Below are positions 16,319 to 25,637 of a DNA stretch of 64,000 nucleotides, in pieces (position 1 is the first letter of the stretch; each line of letters begins with the position of its first letter). Position numbers and translations under genes: made by a program. The notes below the pieces were generated by a model. The model searched no databases, was not told where the DNA came from, and saw only the letters and a list, made by a program, of their open reading frames with translations. Source of the DNA: a virus; IMG/VR virus record IMGVR_UViG_3300037010_003037, positions 83,698-147,697 of that record; one strand, given 5' to 3'.

Positions 16319-17923
16319 TTAACCAATTGCTCTTATACTTCTTCTATAATAGTCAACTCCCTGCATATCTCTACCTTGTATTGCATTTCCAACACCATCA
16401 TGATGAATTAAGCCATATGTAAACTCGCCTTGTGTTAAGTTTTGATATCGTGCAGCAACAGCAGGATCAAGTTGTTTGCCTGCTATTGTTCCACGCGTTC
16501 TAAACTCATCATAATAAGGTTTTTGTTCACTCTTGTAAAATTCTATCTGCGCCTTGGTTGCAAGATATGGGTCATTACGCTGTTCTTCTGTGGGGTTTGG
16601 ATAACCAATCTTAGCGTAGTAAGTGTTTGCAGTTTTATCAAGCATCTGATATACACCACGCGCTGATGAATAAGGATTCTTAGCGTCTGCTTTGTAATTA
16701 CTCTCGATACCGGCAACAAACATCAAATATTTTTTATCTTCAGGAGTAAGTGAAGGATCTTCATCTAATGCTCGTTGAATTTGTCTCTGCACTTCGGCTT
16801 TAGAGGCATTAGAACTCATTGGAATAGATCGTGGTTCAGTACTTGATTGATTAGATGCTTGCCCACCCAATCTTTTAGAGCTAGGTTCTGCATCCTCATT
16901 AATACGTGGTGCACCAAATTGACTTGGCAGCTCACCTCCGCATGGTCCCGTGTTTTGCTCACCAGCAACCATTACTGAATCTTTTACTACAATAGGATCT
17001 TCTCCTTCAATTTCATGAACGCCATTTATATATGGCAATGGATCAACCGGATTACCTAGCTTACCTTTATGTAGTTCAAAGTGAAGATGCGGACCAGTTC
17101 CAACCCCGACACTACCTTCTTTTGCTATCTTTTGACCAGATGAAACTGTTTGCCCAGCTGTAACATAAATTTCACTCATGTGGCCATAGACAGTTGTAGC
17201 AACAACATTACCATTTGCATCACGGTGTTCAATGAAAACCGCGTTACCATAACCGCTTGCTGGACCTGCGCGCAAAACTACTCCATCTGCAGCAGCTACA
17301 ATATCACCAAGGCTACCACCAGGAATAGCAATATCTACACCTTTATGAATGCTGCTGGCGCCAGGGGTCGGTGACTTTCGCGGTCCAAAACCTGAAGTTA
17401 CTACTCCCTTTGGTACTAAAGGCCATACAAATTGAATATCTTCACCCTTTGCTGGTAATTTAGGATACATGTTGTACTGTCGTGAATCAATCAAGTCACC
17501 ATTGCTATCAAAAGCCTTAACTTCAACTTTATAGTTTTTGTTTCTCGCTGACTCAGGTACCTGCCCGCTTAATTGCCCAGTAGTGGTATTAAAGTTTAGC
17601 CCTGTCGGTCCAGTTCCAGGTTGATCATCTGTCCAAATTCTCCAAGAAGCTACTACTTTATCAGAATTCGGCGTTAACTTAAACGTAGTGTCAACATTTC
17701 CATTTTTATCTACAACTATAGCTGTGTTTTCAATAAGGTTTGAAATTTTTTCTCGTGCATCATCTTTTCCATTTTCTGGTGCTCGTTTAGCAAAGCAGTC
17801 TATGTTTTCACCGGGTAAAGGATAATGTGACGGCTGTGCTCCATAAGCTGATGTGCTGACTCTAAATGGTGGAATAGGAGTCCACAATGGGGTACGCTGT
17901 GGTTTACGGCATCCACATGACAT
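16319..17923 (-). CDS. Bifunctional peptidoglycan hydrolase: M23 endopeptidase plus SLT-like domain
   Basis: The 534-residue protein has an N-terminal region with a cadherin-like beta segment (LNFNTTTGQLSGQVPE), then an M23 metallopeptidase domain with zinc ligands in IHKGVDIAIP and GPHLHFELHKG, and a C-terminal transglycosylase-like domain (FVAGIESNYKADAKN, SARGVYQMLDKT). The M23 part would cut peptide cross-links and the SLT part glycan strands. It starts MSCGCRKP, with no signal peptide. It is the last gene of the run that includes the spanins. Since the gp5-like protein here lacks a lysozyme domain, this may be the virion-borne lysin used at entry. Confidence 0.82.
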   Translation of the reverse strand: MSCGCRKPQRTPLWTPIPPFRVSTSAYGAQPSHYPLPGENIDCFAKRAPENGKDDAREKISNLIENTAIVVDKNGNVDTTFKLTPNSDKVVASWRIWTDDQPGTGPTGLNFNTTTGQLSGQVPESARNKNYKVEVKAFDSNGDLIDSRQYNMYPKLPAKGEDIQFVWPLVPKGVVTSGFGPRKSPTPGASSIHKGVDIAIPGGSLGDIVAAADGVVLRAGPASGYGNAVFIEHRDANGNVVATTVYGHMSEIYVTAGQTVSSGQKIAKEGSVGVGTGPHLHFELHKGKLGNPVDPLPYINGVHEIEGEDPIVVKDSVMVAGEQNTGPCGGELPSQFGAPRINEDAEPSSKRLGGQASNQSSTEPRSIPMSSNASKAEVQRQIQRALDEDPSLTPEDKKYLMFVAGIESNYKADAKNPYSSARGVYQMLDKTANTYYAKIGYPNPTEEQRNDPYLATKAQIEFYKSEQKPYYDEFRTRGTIAGKQLDPAVAARYQNLTQGEFTYGLIHHDGVGNAIQGRDMQGVDYYRRSIRAIG

Positions 17924-17926
17924 TTA

Positions 17927-18292
17927 TTATTCTGCCTTTGTAGGTTTTAATTCATTTAGAACGGTTTCTGCGTTTGAATTTTTTTCAGCTGCATCCTTAT
18001 CGAGCTTTATTTGTTCATCTCGTAGAAATCTTCCAATGAGAATTAATTGTTCACGTAGCTTTAACATATATCTTTCATTGTCGATTATCCATTGTGCAAC
18101 AGTAGCTTGAGTTGCATTTTCAACATCTATTTTAGGTGGCATCGGTGGAAGTTCAGTTAACTCTGCAGGAGGAACACGTACAACATATTCTATTTTTTCA
18201 ACAGTGTGTGTTTCAACCGATGGTAGTTTAGATGTTGTTCCGCATGCCGTTAAAGCAACAGCCACCAATGGTATTGTAAGTAGCTTTATCAT
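17927..18292 (-). CDS. Outer-membrane spanin lipoprotein (Rz1-like)
   Basis: The N-terminus ends in a lipobox (LTAC, cleavage before Cys17), followed by a Pro-rich stretch (RVPPAELTELPPMPPK) and a helical C-terminal half. Length and layout fit an o-spanin anchored in the outer membrane. Its start overlaps the end of the inner-membrane spanin by 4 bases. With that partner it would fuse the two membranes at the end of lysis. Confidence 0.8.
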   Translation of the reverse strand: MIKLLTIPLVAVALTACGTTSKLPSVETHTVEKIEYVVRVPPAELTELPPMPPKIDVENATQATVAQWIIDNERYMLKLREQLILIGRFLRDEQIKLDKDAAEKNSNAETVLNELKPTKAE

Positions 18293-18762
18293 AGCTTGTC
18301 CCTTTCTTTTTGAATTTCTCTTATGACTTCTCGCAGAACAGGTGCTACTGGCCCATCAGATTTTGGATCTTTTAATAATTCTTCTATTTTAGCGTTCAGA
18401 CGATCAAGAGTTTGCTTGTTATTTAAGTTGGTATTAGCGAGCGCTTTAACAGCATCAATCGCCTTTTGTCTTTCCTCATTAAGCTTACGAATAGTTGCTA
18501 CATTAGTAGAATTCGCTGTTTCTAGATCCTTGTTATTCTTTTGCAAAACAGCATTATTGCTCTCAAGAATTTTATTTGCTGCTACAAGAGAATTGTTAGT
18601 TTCAGTTAAGTCATGAATAGTAGATTTAAGCTCACGAACATAAAGCCAAAATCCAATAGCAGCTGTTATGATGATAGTACCAACAATAACAACACTAATA
18701 AACTTTATTTTGTTTTCAATAAAAGATGAAACGGCACTAGTGCCAAGTGAGAAAAAATTCAT
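18289..18762 (-). CDS. Inner-membrane spanin (Rz-like)
   Basis: One transmembrane helix (residues about 22-43, FISVVIVGTIIITAAIGFWL) is followed by a long coiled coil rich in Asn, Lys and Leu reaching the C-terminus. This is the i-spanin architecture, and the gene overlaps the Rz1-like lipoprotein gene by 4 bases. A GGAG ribosome-binding site precedes the ATG. Upstream (18763-18902) is an AT-rich gap without a clear late promoter. Confidence 0.8.
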   Translation of the reverse strand: MNFFSLGTSAVSSFIENKIKFISVVIVGTIIITAAIGFWLYVRELKSTIHDLTETNNSLVAANKILESNNAVLQKNNKDLETANSTNVATIRKLNEERQKAIDAVKALANTNLNNKQTLDRLNAKIEELLKDPKSDGPVAPVLREVIREIQKERDKL

Positions 18763-18902
18763 GTATGTCTCCTATTGTGTCAACTAATAGTTTTAAAATA
18801 TGTGTCAAATATTATCACATACCTTTTTAAATGCTAATTAATGATAGTAGCTTCAAAGATATTAATTGTATTAAGCAAGCATTCTTTCAAATGTAATTAA
18901 AA

Positions 18903-19154
18903 TTACAACATACTTGTTGCAAAACTAACAAGGCCAGCGCGTGGTGATGTCCAATTAATTTCAACATTGTTATCATCAATGTGTATCACAGACAATGGAA
19001 ATGCTTTTGTCAAAATACCATTATCATGCACAAAAATATCAATCAATGGTTTTTTGCCAAATGCATGATAAATTGACCACGTAGATGCCGGAGTATCCTG
19101 CTTATATTGCCAAAGCTTTATTCCACCGCCCTGTGATAGTGTTAGAAACGACAT
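18903..19154 (-). CDS. Small stand-alone fibre-module protein (83 aa)
   Basis: Almost the whole protein is one copy of the roughly 65-residue beta module that recurs in this locus: TPASTWSIYHAFGKKPLIDI, then VIHIDDNNVEINWTSP, then GLVSFA. The equivalent positions carry WxIxH, a P-x-x-x-V strand pair and an IxFxxPxxGxAxV end in the neighbours. It is probably an accessory fibre or decoration subunit. Confidence 0.65.
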   Translation of the reverse strand: MSFLTLSQGGGIKLWQYKQDTPASTWSIYHAFGKKPLIDIFVHDNGILTKAFPLSVIHIDDNNVEINWTSPRAGLVSFATSML

Positions 19155-19165
19155 ATTTAATCTCC

Positions 19166-19408
19166 CTAAACTATGATATGCGCAACACCAGTAAACGCGC
19201 CAACGTCAAATTCAATAACAACAGTGTTGTTATCTTGTATAAGAATTTTACTTGGCATAATCTTTGCAAGATTTCCATCTTTGTTTACAAAGACATCTAC
19301 AATAGGAACCCCCTGGCTCCCATTATTTCCTAAGTTATGAACAATCGTCCATACTGAAGATGGAGTGATCTGTTCATAACGAAAAGTAGAAGGTATAAAC
19401 AGTGACAT
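19166..19408 (-). CDS. Small stand-alone fibre-module protein (80 aa)
   Basis: This is a second single-module protein: TPSSVWTIVHNLGNNGSQG, then VPIVDVFVN, then ILIQDNNTVVIEFDVG. It lies 11 bases from the neighbouring single-module gene and is clearly related to it, which suggests tandem duplication. Presumed tail-fibre or adhesin accessory; no cysteine or membrane segment. Confidence 0.65.
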   Translation of the reverse strand: MSLFIPSTFRYEQITPSSVWTIVHNLGNNGSQGVPIVDVFVNKDGNLAKIMPSKILIQDNNTVVIEFDVGAFTGVAHIIV

Positions 19409-19418
19409 GTTATTTTCC

Positions 19419-20021
19419 TTATATCAGCTTAGCTTGACCAACTTGTGGAGATGTAAACGTGATAGTAACTTGATCAAGAGTATCAAATGTAATAGAAGCT
19501 GGTTGAACTTCTTGGTTACCAATAAACACACGAATTATTGGATAACGGCCTAAGGAATGAGAAATAACCCAGGTATCAGATGGTGTGGTCTGATAGTACT
19601 CATAAGCGTATGTAGGTTTAGTTTGCCCATCAAAGTGACCAGATAGCACTACCGCTTTACCCTGTGCTGGTGTTCCAAAATCAATAGTTATGGAGCTAGG
19701 ACCATTAACAGTAATTTCATTTGGTATAACAACCTGATTAGAAGTGTTATACACTGTAACGCTTACATGTGATGTATTCAAGGGATGGGTTATATTCCAT
19801 ACTGGAGCGGCTGTTCCTTGAACATGTGTGTAAGCTGTAATTTCATTTGTAAGTGGAACCCATACAGGAAGTCCTCCTGTAATTTCTACGCAAATGTAGA
19901 GAATACGATCCTTAAAGACTATCTGTCCAACTTTTGGTGATTGGGGGAAGGCTGTATCAAGAAGAATAACTGCATCTTTAATATAATTTTGTTGTAAGTG
20001 CGCTTCACCATAGAATTTCAT
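19419..20021 (-). CDS. Two-module fibre protein (200 aa)
   Basis: Residues 1-60 form a distinct N-terminal unit (FPQSPKVGQIVFKDRILYIC), a type seen near the start of fibre proteins. Two copies of the beta module follow, at about 64-126 (VWNITHPL, VVIPNEITV, GKAVVL) and 140-200 (DTWVISHSLG, EVQPASITFD, GQAKLI). A late promoter variant (CATAAATA) lies 53 bases upstream on this strand. It is probably a short fibre or fibre adaptor in the run 20021 to 18903. Confidence 0.68.
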   Translation of the reverse strand: MKFYGEAHLQQNYIKDAVILLDTAFPQSPKVGQIVFKDRILYICVEITGGLPVWVPLTNEITAYTHVQGTAAPVWNITHPLNTSHVSVTVYNTSNQVVIPNEITVNGPSSITIDFGTPAQGKAVVLSGHFDGQTKPTYAYEYYQTTPSDTWVISHSLGRYPIIRVFIGNQEVQPASITFDTLDQVTITFTSPQVGQAKLI

Positions 20022-20073
20022 TTGAAATTTCCTTTGTAAGATATACTAATAACACTATGCCAGTAATATTAGT

Positions 20074-20081
20074 TATTTATG
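20074..20081 (-). promoter_or_regulatory. T4-type late promoter variant (CATAAATA, minus strand)
   Basis: The plus strand reads TATTTATG, giving CATAAATA on the minus strand, upstream of the two-module fibre gene and just past the terminator of the large fibre gene. Confidence 0.65.
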
Positions 20082-20111
20082 TTGTCTATTGACATTTTTA
20101 AACTTCTGCAT

Positions 20112-20143
20112 ATAAAAATAGGCGACCAAATGGTCGCCTATTT
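20112..20143 (-). terminator. Rho-independent terminator, minus strand
   Basis: AAATAGGCGACCA and TGGTCGCCTATTT pair as a long stem with a short loop, and on the minus strand the stem ends in a T run. It closes the transcript of the large fibre gene. Confidence 0.8.
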
Positions 20144-20165
20144 AGTGAACATCAGACAACAGGTG

Positions 20166-22580
20166 TCATGATGGTTGTGAACTAATGTTCAATGGTGTTG
20201 CTGGATTAATGCTCATGCCCATGACAACAACCTTACATGACAATGGCGTTGTAAAGGTTACTGTTAATTGGTTAGCATTATCAAATGTAATTGATTGTGG
20301 AATAACCACTTCATTTGAAGCATCAACTACAGTAACGTTACAGAACTGTTGACCAAGGTTGTGATTAACAGCGTGCGAAGTAGCTGCAGAAGATGCAGTA
20401 TACAGATAGTACAACGGCTGTGGTAAAAATCCGCTAACTGCGCCTTGATATGTTAGAACTTGACCACTGTTACCACCTGGTCCAGCACTCAATGTTCCAA
20501 TTTGAACATCGCTAAGGTTGCTTAGGCCTGCAGCTAGAGCAATGTCAATGTTATTATTTGTTACAGCAACAGCAATACCATTAGAACCACCAATGGTGAT
20601 ATTTTCACCAAGGTTAACATTGTCAGTACCACTGTCACCAGTTAAACCGATGTAACTGTATTGTAATTTGCTGTTAGTTACGTTACCATCAGCGATCTTT
20701 GCAGTTGTTACCCCAGAATCGCGAATAGTTAAAACATTGCTTGTAACTTCGAGATGCACCGGGTCAACATTTAGTGCAAGCTTTGAACCAGAACCACCAG
20801 TAATACCAGCATTTGTTGCGATAGCAGAGCTGTTAATTTCAATTTCAGTAATACCACCAGCCGCAACTTTGAGACCATTACCTGATTGTGAAAGGGTATT
20901 ACCATCTAAGAACAGAGCTATCTTATCACCAGAAGCTGCACCACCTTCAGTTAATACACGACCATTAATTCCAGCATTGTAGAAACCGATGGCAGAACCG
21001 GTGTAATTGTGAATATCAATGCCAATTTCAGTTCCTGGCAGGAAGGTAAGACCTGCACCAGCCAAAACACTGAACACAGTACCATTTAAATCAAGACCTG
21101 CGCCGGCGCTATATGTACCTGCACCGGAGAACTGTGTGAATGTAATATCATCTGTTCCAACAGTAAATGAAGCTGGATTATTAACTAATGCTGCCCAACC
21201 AGTTGCCTTGTTTAAGGTACCATCTTGAACGAAAACGAACATTGAAGGAATTTCAGATGCTTCATCGCAATAAGCGCAGCGTGTAAGAATCCAATCTGTA
21301 CTGCCGTTACCAACTTGTGAAACATAGTAACGTCCATTTTCAAATTTGTTAGTTTGATCCTTAACAAGGACACCCTCATTCAGCGTAGTAATAGCAACTC
21401 CATCAATAACCAGCGAAGCAGATGGGCCAAGGTTTAAAGTTGCTCCAACACCAGAAGCTCCATTATTGTAAGTCGCAGTCAATGGAGCAGTAGTTGCTGC
21501 AATAACAGCTGGCTTGATGGAAAGACCTTGTGCAGTAGCATCAACATATGCCTTTGTAGCAGCATCAGCTGCATCCGTTGGCGTACCAAGAGCAGTGATC
21601 TTGTTTCCATTCATGTTCAAGGTACCAGTCATGGTATCACCAGAAACGTTTACATAAACGTTATCAACTAGACCCGTGATGTCTGCTTGGACGACGTTAT
21701 TTACACCGGTTACTCGACCATATGTATCATATGTGAATTTCAGGAAGTTACCAACGTTTGTTGGAATAGTTAGTGTTTGAAGGTCAAGCGTTGGATCACC
21801 GGCGACACCGTTACCATGATCAACAACGATAGTACCAGTAGTACCACCAGTAATTGAACGAACAGCCCATGTATCTGCTGCAGTACGAGCTGCTAAACCA
21901 GTTCCTGTTAAGCCTTCAACTGCTGCAAGGTCATTTGCAAGAGATATAACTGAATTACCACCACCAGAAGTGTTGGTCATTGTAATACCTTCTGAAGGCA
22001 TTTGGAAAGAGCTAGCAACAAATGTATTTCCATCTGCACTTACAGAAACATAACCTGGACCAGTAATATTAGCCAGGTTAGCAAGACCAACATCATATGG
22101 TTGAACACCAGTTGATTTTCCTGGTGAAGCATTTACCCAATTTGTTCCATTATAGTATAAAATCTGACCAGCAGTTGCTGCATTAATTGAAACATCACCA
22201 AGTTCTGCAAGAGTATCAGTACCTTGTGCTTTTCGAGCCAAAGCATTAATTATATCTGTCCAGTTCGTTGGAGTTGAACCAACGATAGCTGTAACATCTG
22301 AACTAAATGTTCCTATCGTGCCATTGCCCTGAATACCAGCACCAAGTGTAGCTTCAATATTATCAACTTCTGCTTGAATAGCTGAAGCATTACCACCTGT
22401 AGCAAATGGAACCCATGAAGTTCCGTCATTGAAGTAATAAAGCGCGTTAGTTGTATTGTAGTAAATGCGTCCAGCTTCTGCACTGTTGAAAACTGGTGCA
22501 GTTGCTAGGCGCTCGATGTACGCGTTCTGGATTTCACCAGTTGCGTCTGAATTAAATACTAAATTACCGTTAATTTTCAT
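20166..22580 (-). CDS. Long tail fibre protein (804 aa)
   Basis: The 804-residue protein has typical fibre features: an N-terminal attachment-like unit (AEAGRIYYNTTNALYYFNDG), the widespread GDTMTGTLNMNGNKI and DAATKAYVDA motifs near the middle, long Gly/Ser/Thr/Asn-rich beta repeats, and the shared beta module near the C-terminus (residues about 724-787, HAVNHNLGQQF). A segment around VKDQTNKFENGRYYV resembles two segments in the 2933-residue baseplate protein. It presumably recognises the host surface. Confidence 0.8.
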   Translation of the reverse strand: MKINGNLVFNSDATGEIQNAYIERLATAPVFNSAEAGRIYYNTTNALYYFNDGTSWVPFATGGNASAIQAEVDNIEATLGAGIQGNGTIGTFSSDVTAIVGSTPTNWTDIINALARKAQGTDTLAELGDVSINAATAGQILYYNGTNWVNASPGKSTGVQPYDVGLANLANITGPGYVSVSADGNTFVASSFQMPSEGITMTNTSGGGNSVISLANDLAAVEGLTGTGLAARTAADTWAVRSITGGTTGTIVVDHGNGVAGDPTLDLQTLTIPTNVGNFLKFTYDTYGRVTGVNNVVQADITGLVDNVYVNVSGDTMTGTLNMNGNKITALGTPTDAADAATKAYVDATAQGLSIKPAVIAATTAPLTATYNNGASGVGATLNLGPSASLVIDGVAITTLNEGVLVKDQTNKFENGRYYVSQVGNGSTDWILTRCAYCDEASEIPSMFVFVQDGTLNKATGWAALVNNPASFTVGTDDITFTQFSGAGTYSAGAGLDLNGTVFSVLAGAGLTFLPGTEIGIDIHNYTGSAIGFYNAGINGRVLTEGGAASGDKIALFLDGNTLSQSGNGLKVAAGGITEIEINSSAIATNAGITGGSGSKLALNVDPVHLEVTSNVLTIRDSGVTTAKIADGNVTNSKLQYSYIGLTGDSGTDNVNLGENITIGGSNGIAVAVTNNNIDIALAAGLSNLSDVQIGTLSAGPGGNSGQVLTYQGAVSGFLPQPLYYLYTASSAATSHAVNHNLGQQFCNVTVVDASNEVVIPQSITFDNANQLTVTFTTPLSCKVVVMGMSINPATPLNISSQPS

Positions 22581-22635
22581 AAAAATCTCCTTGCAAGTTT
22601 GATTTCAATCATCCTGTTAAGTCATTTTATCATCT

Positions 22636-22866
22636 TTACATTGTTCTGCGGCTAGCAGTAGTTAGTGCCTTTATAGCAGAATTAAAAGCTACAGGTTCTA
22701 CTCTAATATTTCCTAGATCATAATCATTGATAACATCATCATCAACATTTGAAAAGAAAAATATTCCTTTGTTGCCAACTTTTTCGATGGTTTCAAGACG
22801 ATAACCTAAAACTTTCAAAGCTGCAGCAAGCACGATGTCTTGCGTTTCTATTGTCCGTTTTGCCAT
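22636..22866 (-). CDS. Small DUF5659-like protein (76 aa)
   Basis: The sequence TQDIVLAAALKVLGYRLETI, then KGIFFFSNVDDD, and the ending AIKALTTASRRT follow the DUF5659 pattern of small phage proteins of unknown function. It has its own late promoter variant 45 bases upstream. It sits between two fibre genes, so a fibre-assembly role is possible but not shown. Confidence 0.7.
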   Translation of the reverse strand: MAKRTIETQDIVLAAALKVLGYRLETIEKVGNKGIFFFSNVDDDVINDYDLGNIRVEPVAFNSAIKALTTASRRTM

Positions 22867-22910
22867 GTTGTTTCTATCCTCTTATTAAAAATACGGGTTG
22901 AGATCGAAAC

Positions 22911-22918
22911 TATTTATG
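22911..22918 (-). promoter_or_regulatory. T4-type late promoter variant (CATAAATA, minus strand)
   Basis: The plus strand reads TATTTATG, 45 bases upstream of the DUF5659-like start and just inside the gap after the 22931-23893 gene. Confidence 0.65.
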
Positions 22919-22930
22919 ATAAAACAAACT

Positions 22931-23893
22931 TTAAAACGCTAAAATCATTGCTCTTCCTACTGTTGCTGCTACAAATGTTATAAGTATAGTTGATGAATCT
23001 ATGATTTTAACGCTTTCTGGGATTATCTGCTCCCATGATGCATCATACACCGTGACTTGTGCTCGTGTAGATGATAGCGGGTGATTAATCATCCACGACA
23101 TTTGTGGAGTAAGTTGAACATGTTCATAACCTTTAGCTAAACCAGATGATTCTGCATCAACTTTAGTATTTAGCGCTTCCAGCGCTTCTTGAACATTGGA
23201 AGCACCTGGAAGTGAAGTTATTGAAAGAATATCTATATCAGTAGCTTTGTGCCGAAGTGGTGCTGATCCTGCGATATGAGCATCAAAATCATTTTTAAGT
23301 GCAGCAACATCTACACCATTTAGCAATCCACCAAGTGTAAAGTTTTGTGTGGCAATTAAATTGCCATTTTTATCGACACGAAAAACTGGAGTAGTACCAA
23401 ATGTTCTTCTGACTGTAATTAAATCAACTATAGGAGTGACGCCTAAATCTGGCTCTATCTTCAATGCTGTTTGTGCACCATTTTTAGGGGAGATAACCCA
23501 GTGATCACTGTCTTGAACAACTGACTCAATAATTGTTGAACTTCCAAGAACCTCTAGATCACCAGTAATTGTAACCTTACCTGTCTCAGCATCTACCTTA
23601 AAGAATAGATTATCATCAGTATCATCCTTTAGAACAAAATCTTTACCAAGAGTCAACTTAATGACGGCTTCACCGTTGACAGCATTAGTTAAGTCATAAA
23701 TTCTTTGTAGTGATAGCCTACTGCTACCACTTGGTGCTGTTGATGCACCATCATCAAATAATAGCCCACGACCATTTACTGTCCATGTATCATGAGAAGT
23801 ACCGCCAGCATTAATAATGGACCCATCTAACATGTGCCCAAATATACCATCATTTTCTAAAATAATTAGTTTAACGGGCTGAATTGTCATCAT
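22931..23893 (-). CDS. Tail fibre-like protein with C-terminal beta module (320 aa)
   Basis: The protein is beta-rich with fibre-type segments (DNLFFKVDAETGKVTITGDL, KIEPDLGVTPI, VFRVDKNGNLIATQNF), a helix typical of fibre shafts (ASNVQEALEALNTKV), and a C-terminal copy of the shared module (residues about 256-320: SWMINHPL, IIPESVKIID, RAMILAF). It is likely part of the fibre network with the 20166 and 19419 products. Confidence 0.72.
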   Translation of the reverse strand: MMTIQPVKLIILENDGIFGHMLDGSIINAGGTSHDTWTVNGRGLLFDDGASTAPSGSSRLSLQRIYDLTNAVNGEAVIKLTLGKDFVLKDDTDDNLFFKVDAETGKVTITGDLEVLGSSTIIESVVQDSDHWVISPKNGAQTALKIEPDLGVTPIVDLITVRRTFGTTPVFRVDKNGNLIATQNFTLGGLLNGVDVAALKNDFDAHIAGSAPLRHKATDIDILSITSLPGASNVQEALEALNTKVDAESSGLAKGYEHVQLTPQMSWMINHPLSSTRAQVTVYDASWEQIIPESVKIIDSSTILITFVAATVGRAMILAF

Positions 23894-23913
23894 AATCGTA
23901 AGAAAAAATTATT

Positions 23914-24978
23914 TTAAGAATGAAGTCTGACAGGCGGAAAAAGATGCATGTAAATGGACTGACGATCGTATACGAATCCTATTTGCTGAGATACCCCTGT
24001 AATTGGTGGGTTAAGCGTTACTTCTCCAGATGGCCCACAGAAAAGTGGTTTGTTAATTTGCGAATCATCCCAGTTCCATTGTTCATTTCGAACTACACCG
24101 CTTGTAATTACGTGTCCAACATCATCAGCATAGAGATTATCAACAACAATACCACTTACAAAATTAAACTCATTGTTACACGATGCGAGTACAATCTTTC
24201 TGTTACCAGTCATTGAGACTAAGTAAAATGCTGGAATAGATTCTTCAGCCTGTGCTATAGAGATCGCCGAGTCAAATTTTACGTTTAACCCAGAATAGTT
24301 AGATACAACCAGAACAGTTTCAGTCGTTACGAATTTAGAATTTCTTCCTTGCCGTAGCGGTTGACCATTTGCCGCCGAGAACATAATTGGCCCTGAGACG
24401 CAATCATCAATTGTTAGGCCAGGATATGTGCCAACATCTAATCCTACTTGAGAGCCATTAACCCACTTAGAATTGCTATAAACATTTAGTGGGTATGGGG
24501 GATAGAAATTACCACCCTCATATTTTGCAGCAAACACCCGAATTACATCGCGCCAATGTGGGACTGGAGATGTTGCATCATAAACCTTCATAGTTTTGAC
24601 ACTCATATCGAACCAGTGCGCACCATTAGTGATAGATCCAGTAGGAGCGTCTCCTATGATTGGAGAAATATTTGTCCAACCAAATGTTCTAGCTCCTGTA
24701 TTTAGGTTAATGTCCCAGTACAACCACTTTGCTTCAGTAGTCGTCATTAGAGGACCATTATTTGGCCCACCACCACCCCAAGCAGAAACAACTGTTGTGT
24801 TTTCTTCAAAAAGATAATTTGCATCATAATGCGCAAATGTAACTTTCACAGGGCGGGTAAACGAGTTACTTATGACAAGATCAACAGTATCTCCTGCTGA
24901 TGTAGTTTTCTGCAGGAACGGAGGCCCTGCTAAAAATGTAGGAGCTAAAATACCCTGTCGAAAGCTAATGTTCTTCAT
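23914..24978 (-). CDS. Probable virion structural protein (354 aa)
   Basis: The product is beta-rich with many aromatic and Gly/Pro/Asn residues (VVSAWGGGGPNNGPLM, HWRDVIRVFAAKYEGG). It has the character of a tail or fibre-associated protein and lies in the fibre cluster between two structural genes, 8 bases from the neighbouring gene. I do not recognise a named family. Confidence 0.6.
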   Translation of the reverse strand: MKNISFRQGILAPTFLAGPPFLQKTTSAGDTVDLVISNSFTRPVKVTFAHYDANYLFEENTTVVSAWGGGGPNNGPLMTTTEAKWLYWDINLNTGARTFGWTNISPIIGDAPTGSITNGAHWFDMSVKTMKVYDATSPVPHWRDVIRVFAAKYEGGNFYPPYPLNVYSNSKWVNGSQVGLDVGTYPGLTIDDCVSGPIMFSAANGQPLRQGRNSKFVTTETVLVVSNYSGLNVKFDSAISIAQAEESIPAFYLVSMTGNRKIVLASCNNEFNFVSGIVVDNLYADDVGHVITSGVVRNEQWNWDDSQINKPLFCGPSGEVTLNPPITGVSQQIGFVYDRQSIYMHLFPPVRLHS

Positions 24979-24986
24979 ACTTTACA

Positions 24987-25586
24987 TTATGATACTGAAA
25001 TTGTTAGTGTGTAAGTAATAACTAACTCGCGGTTTGCTGTCTTTAAGATCGGTGAAAAGATAATATGTGTCAACAACAAATTATCAAACGTGAAAAGCCC
25101 AAGTTCATCAAATGCATATTGAGCATTTGGATCAGGGTCACCAGGAGAGTCAGTGAGGTCTTGACCTGATGGTTCGCCAGCAGCAATAGTTGCAGTAACA
25201 ATTACTACTGTTGTTTCACTTGGTGCTGGACTTTCTTGATATGTGACCGAGTTCTCGCTTGGTGTTGATGCAATTGATTCATCAACCTGCTCTTCATATG
25301 TTGGAGACCAAAGATCAGCTGTAGCTCCAGTTACGTTAGGTGCAAGATAAGTAATCTCATTTGATGAGTTAATAGTTGAACCACCATTACCAAGCTTAAT
25401 CTTAAAAATCTGATGTTTTCCAATGTTATATGTAGTATCTGGTGGCTCATTAGAAAGCCCACGGGCAATTGCAATTGCCATGTTTTTATTATGGACAGCA
25501 TTGTTCTTATCTAACAACACCTCACCAGTGTGCTTGTCAACAATACGAACGTGACCTTTTACTTTGATAGCTGCTTCAGTAGTCAT
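24987..25586 (-). CDS. Probable structural protein (199 aa)
   Basis: The protein is beta-rich at both ends (VKGHVRIVDKHTGEVLLDK; LTHIIFSPILKTANRELVI) with a Ser/Thr/Pro/Glu-rich middle. It is preceded by a late promoter 41 bases upstream and a GGAGA ribosome-binding site. Its place between the big baseplate genes and the fibre genes suggests a tail or fibre-adaptor role. Family not recognised. Confidence 0.6.
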   Translation of the reverse strand: MTTEAAIKVKGHVRIVDKHTGEVLLDKNNAVHNKNMAIAIARGLSNEPPDTTYNIGKHQIFKIKLGNGGSTINSSNEITYLAPNVTGATADLWSPTYEEQVDESIASTPSENSVTYQESPAPSETTVVIVTATIAAGEPSGQDLTDSPGDPDPNAQYAFDELGLFTFDNLLLTHIIFSPILKTANRELVITYTLTISVS

Positions 25587-25626
25587 TGGATCTCCAATTT
25601 TTAGCTCATTGCACTTAATTGTTAGG

Positions 25627-25634
25627 TATTTATT
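25627..25634 (-). promoter_or_regulatory. T4-type late promoter variant (AATAAATA, minus strand)
   Basis: The plus strand reads TATTTATT, giving AATAAATA on the minus strand, 41 bases upstream of the structural gene at 25586. Confidence 0.55.
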
Positions 25635-25637
25635 ATA

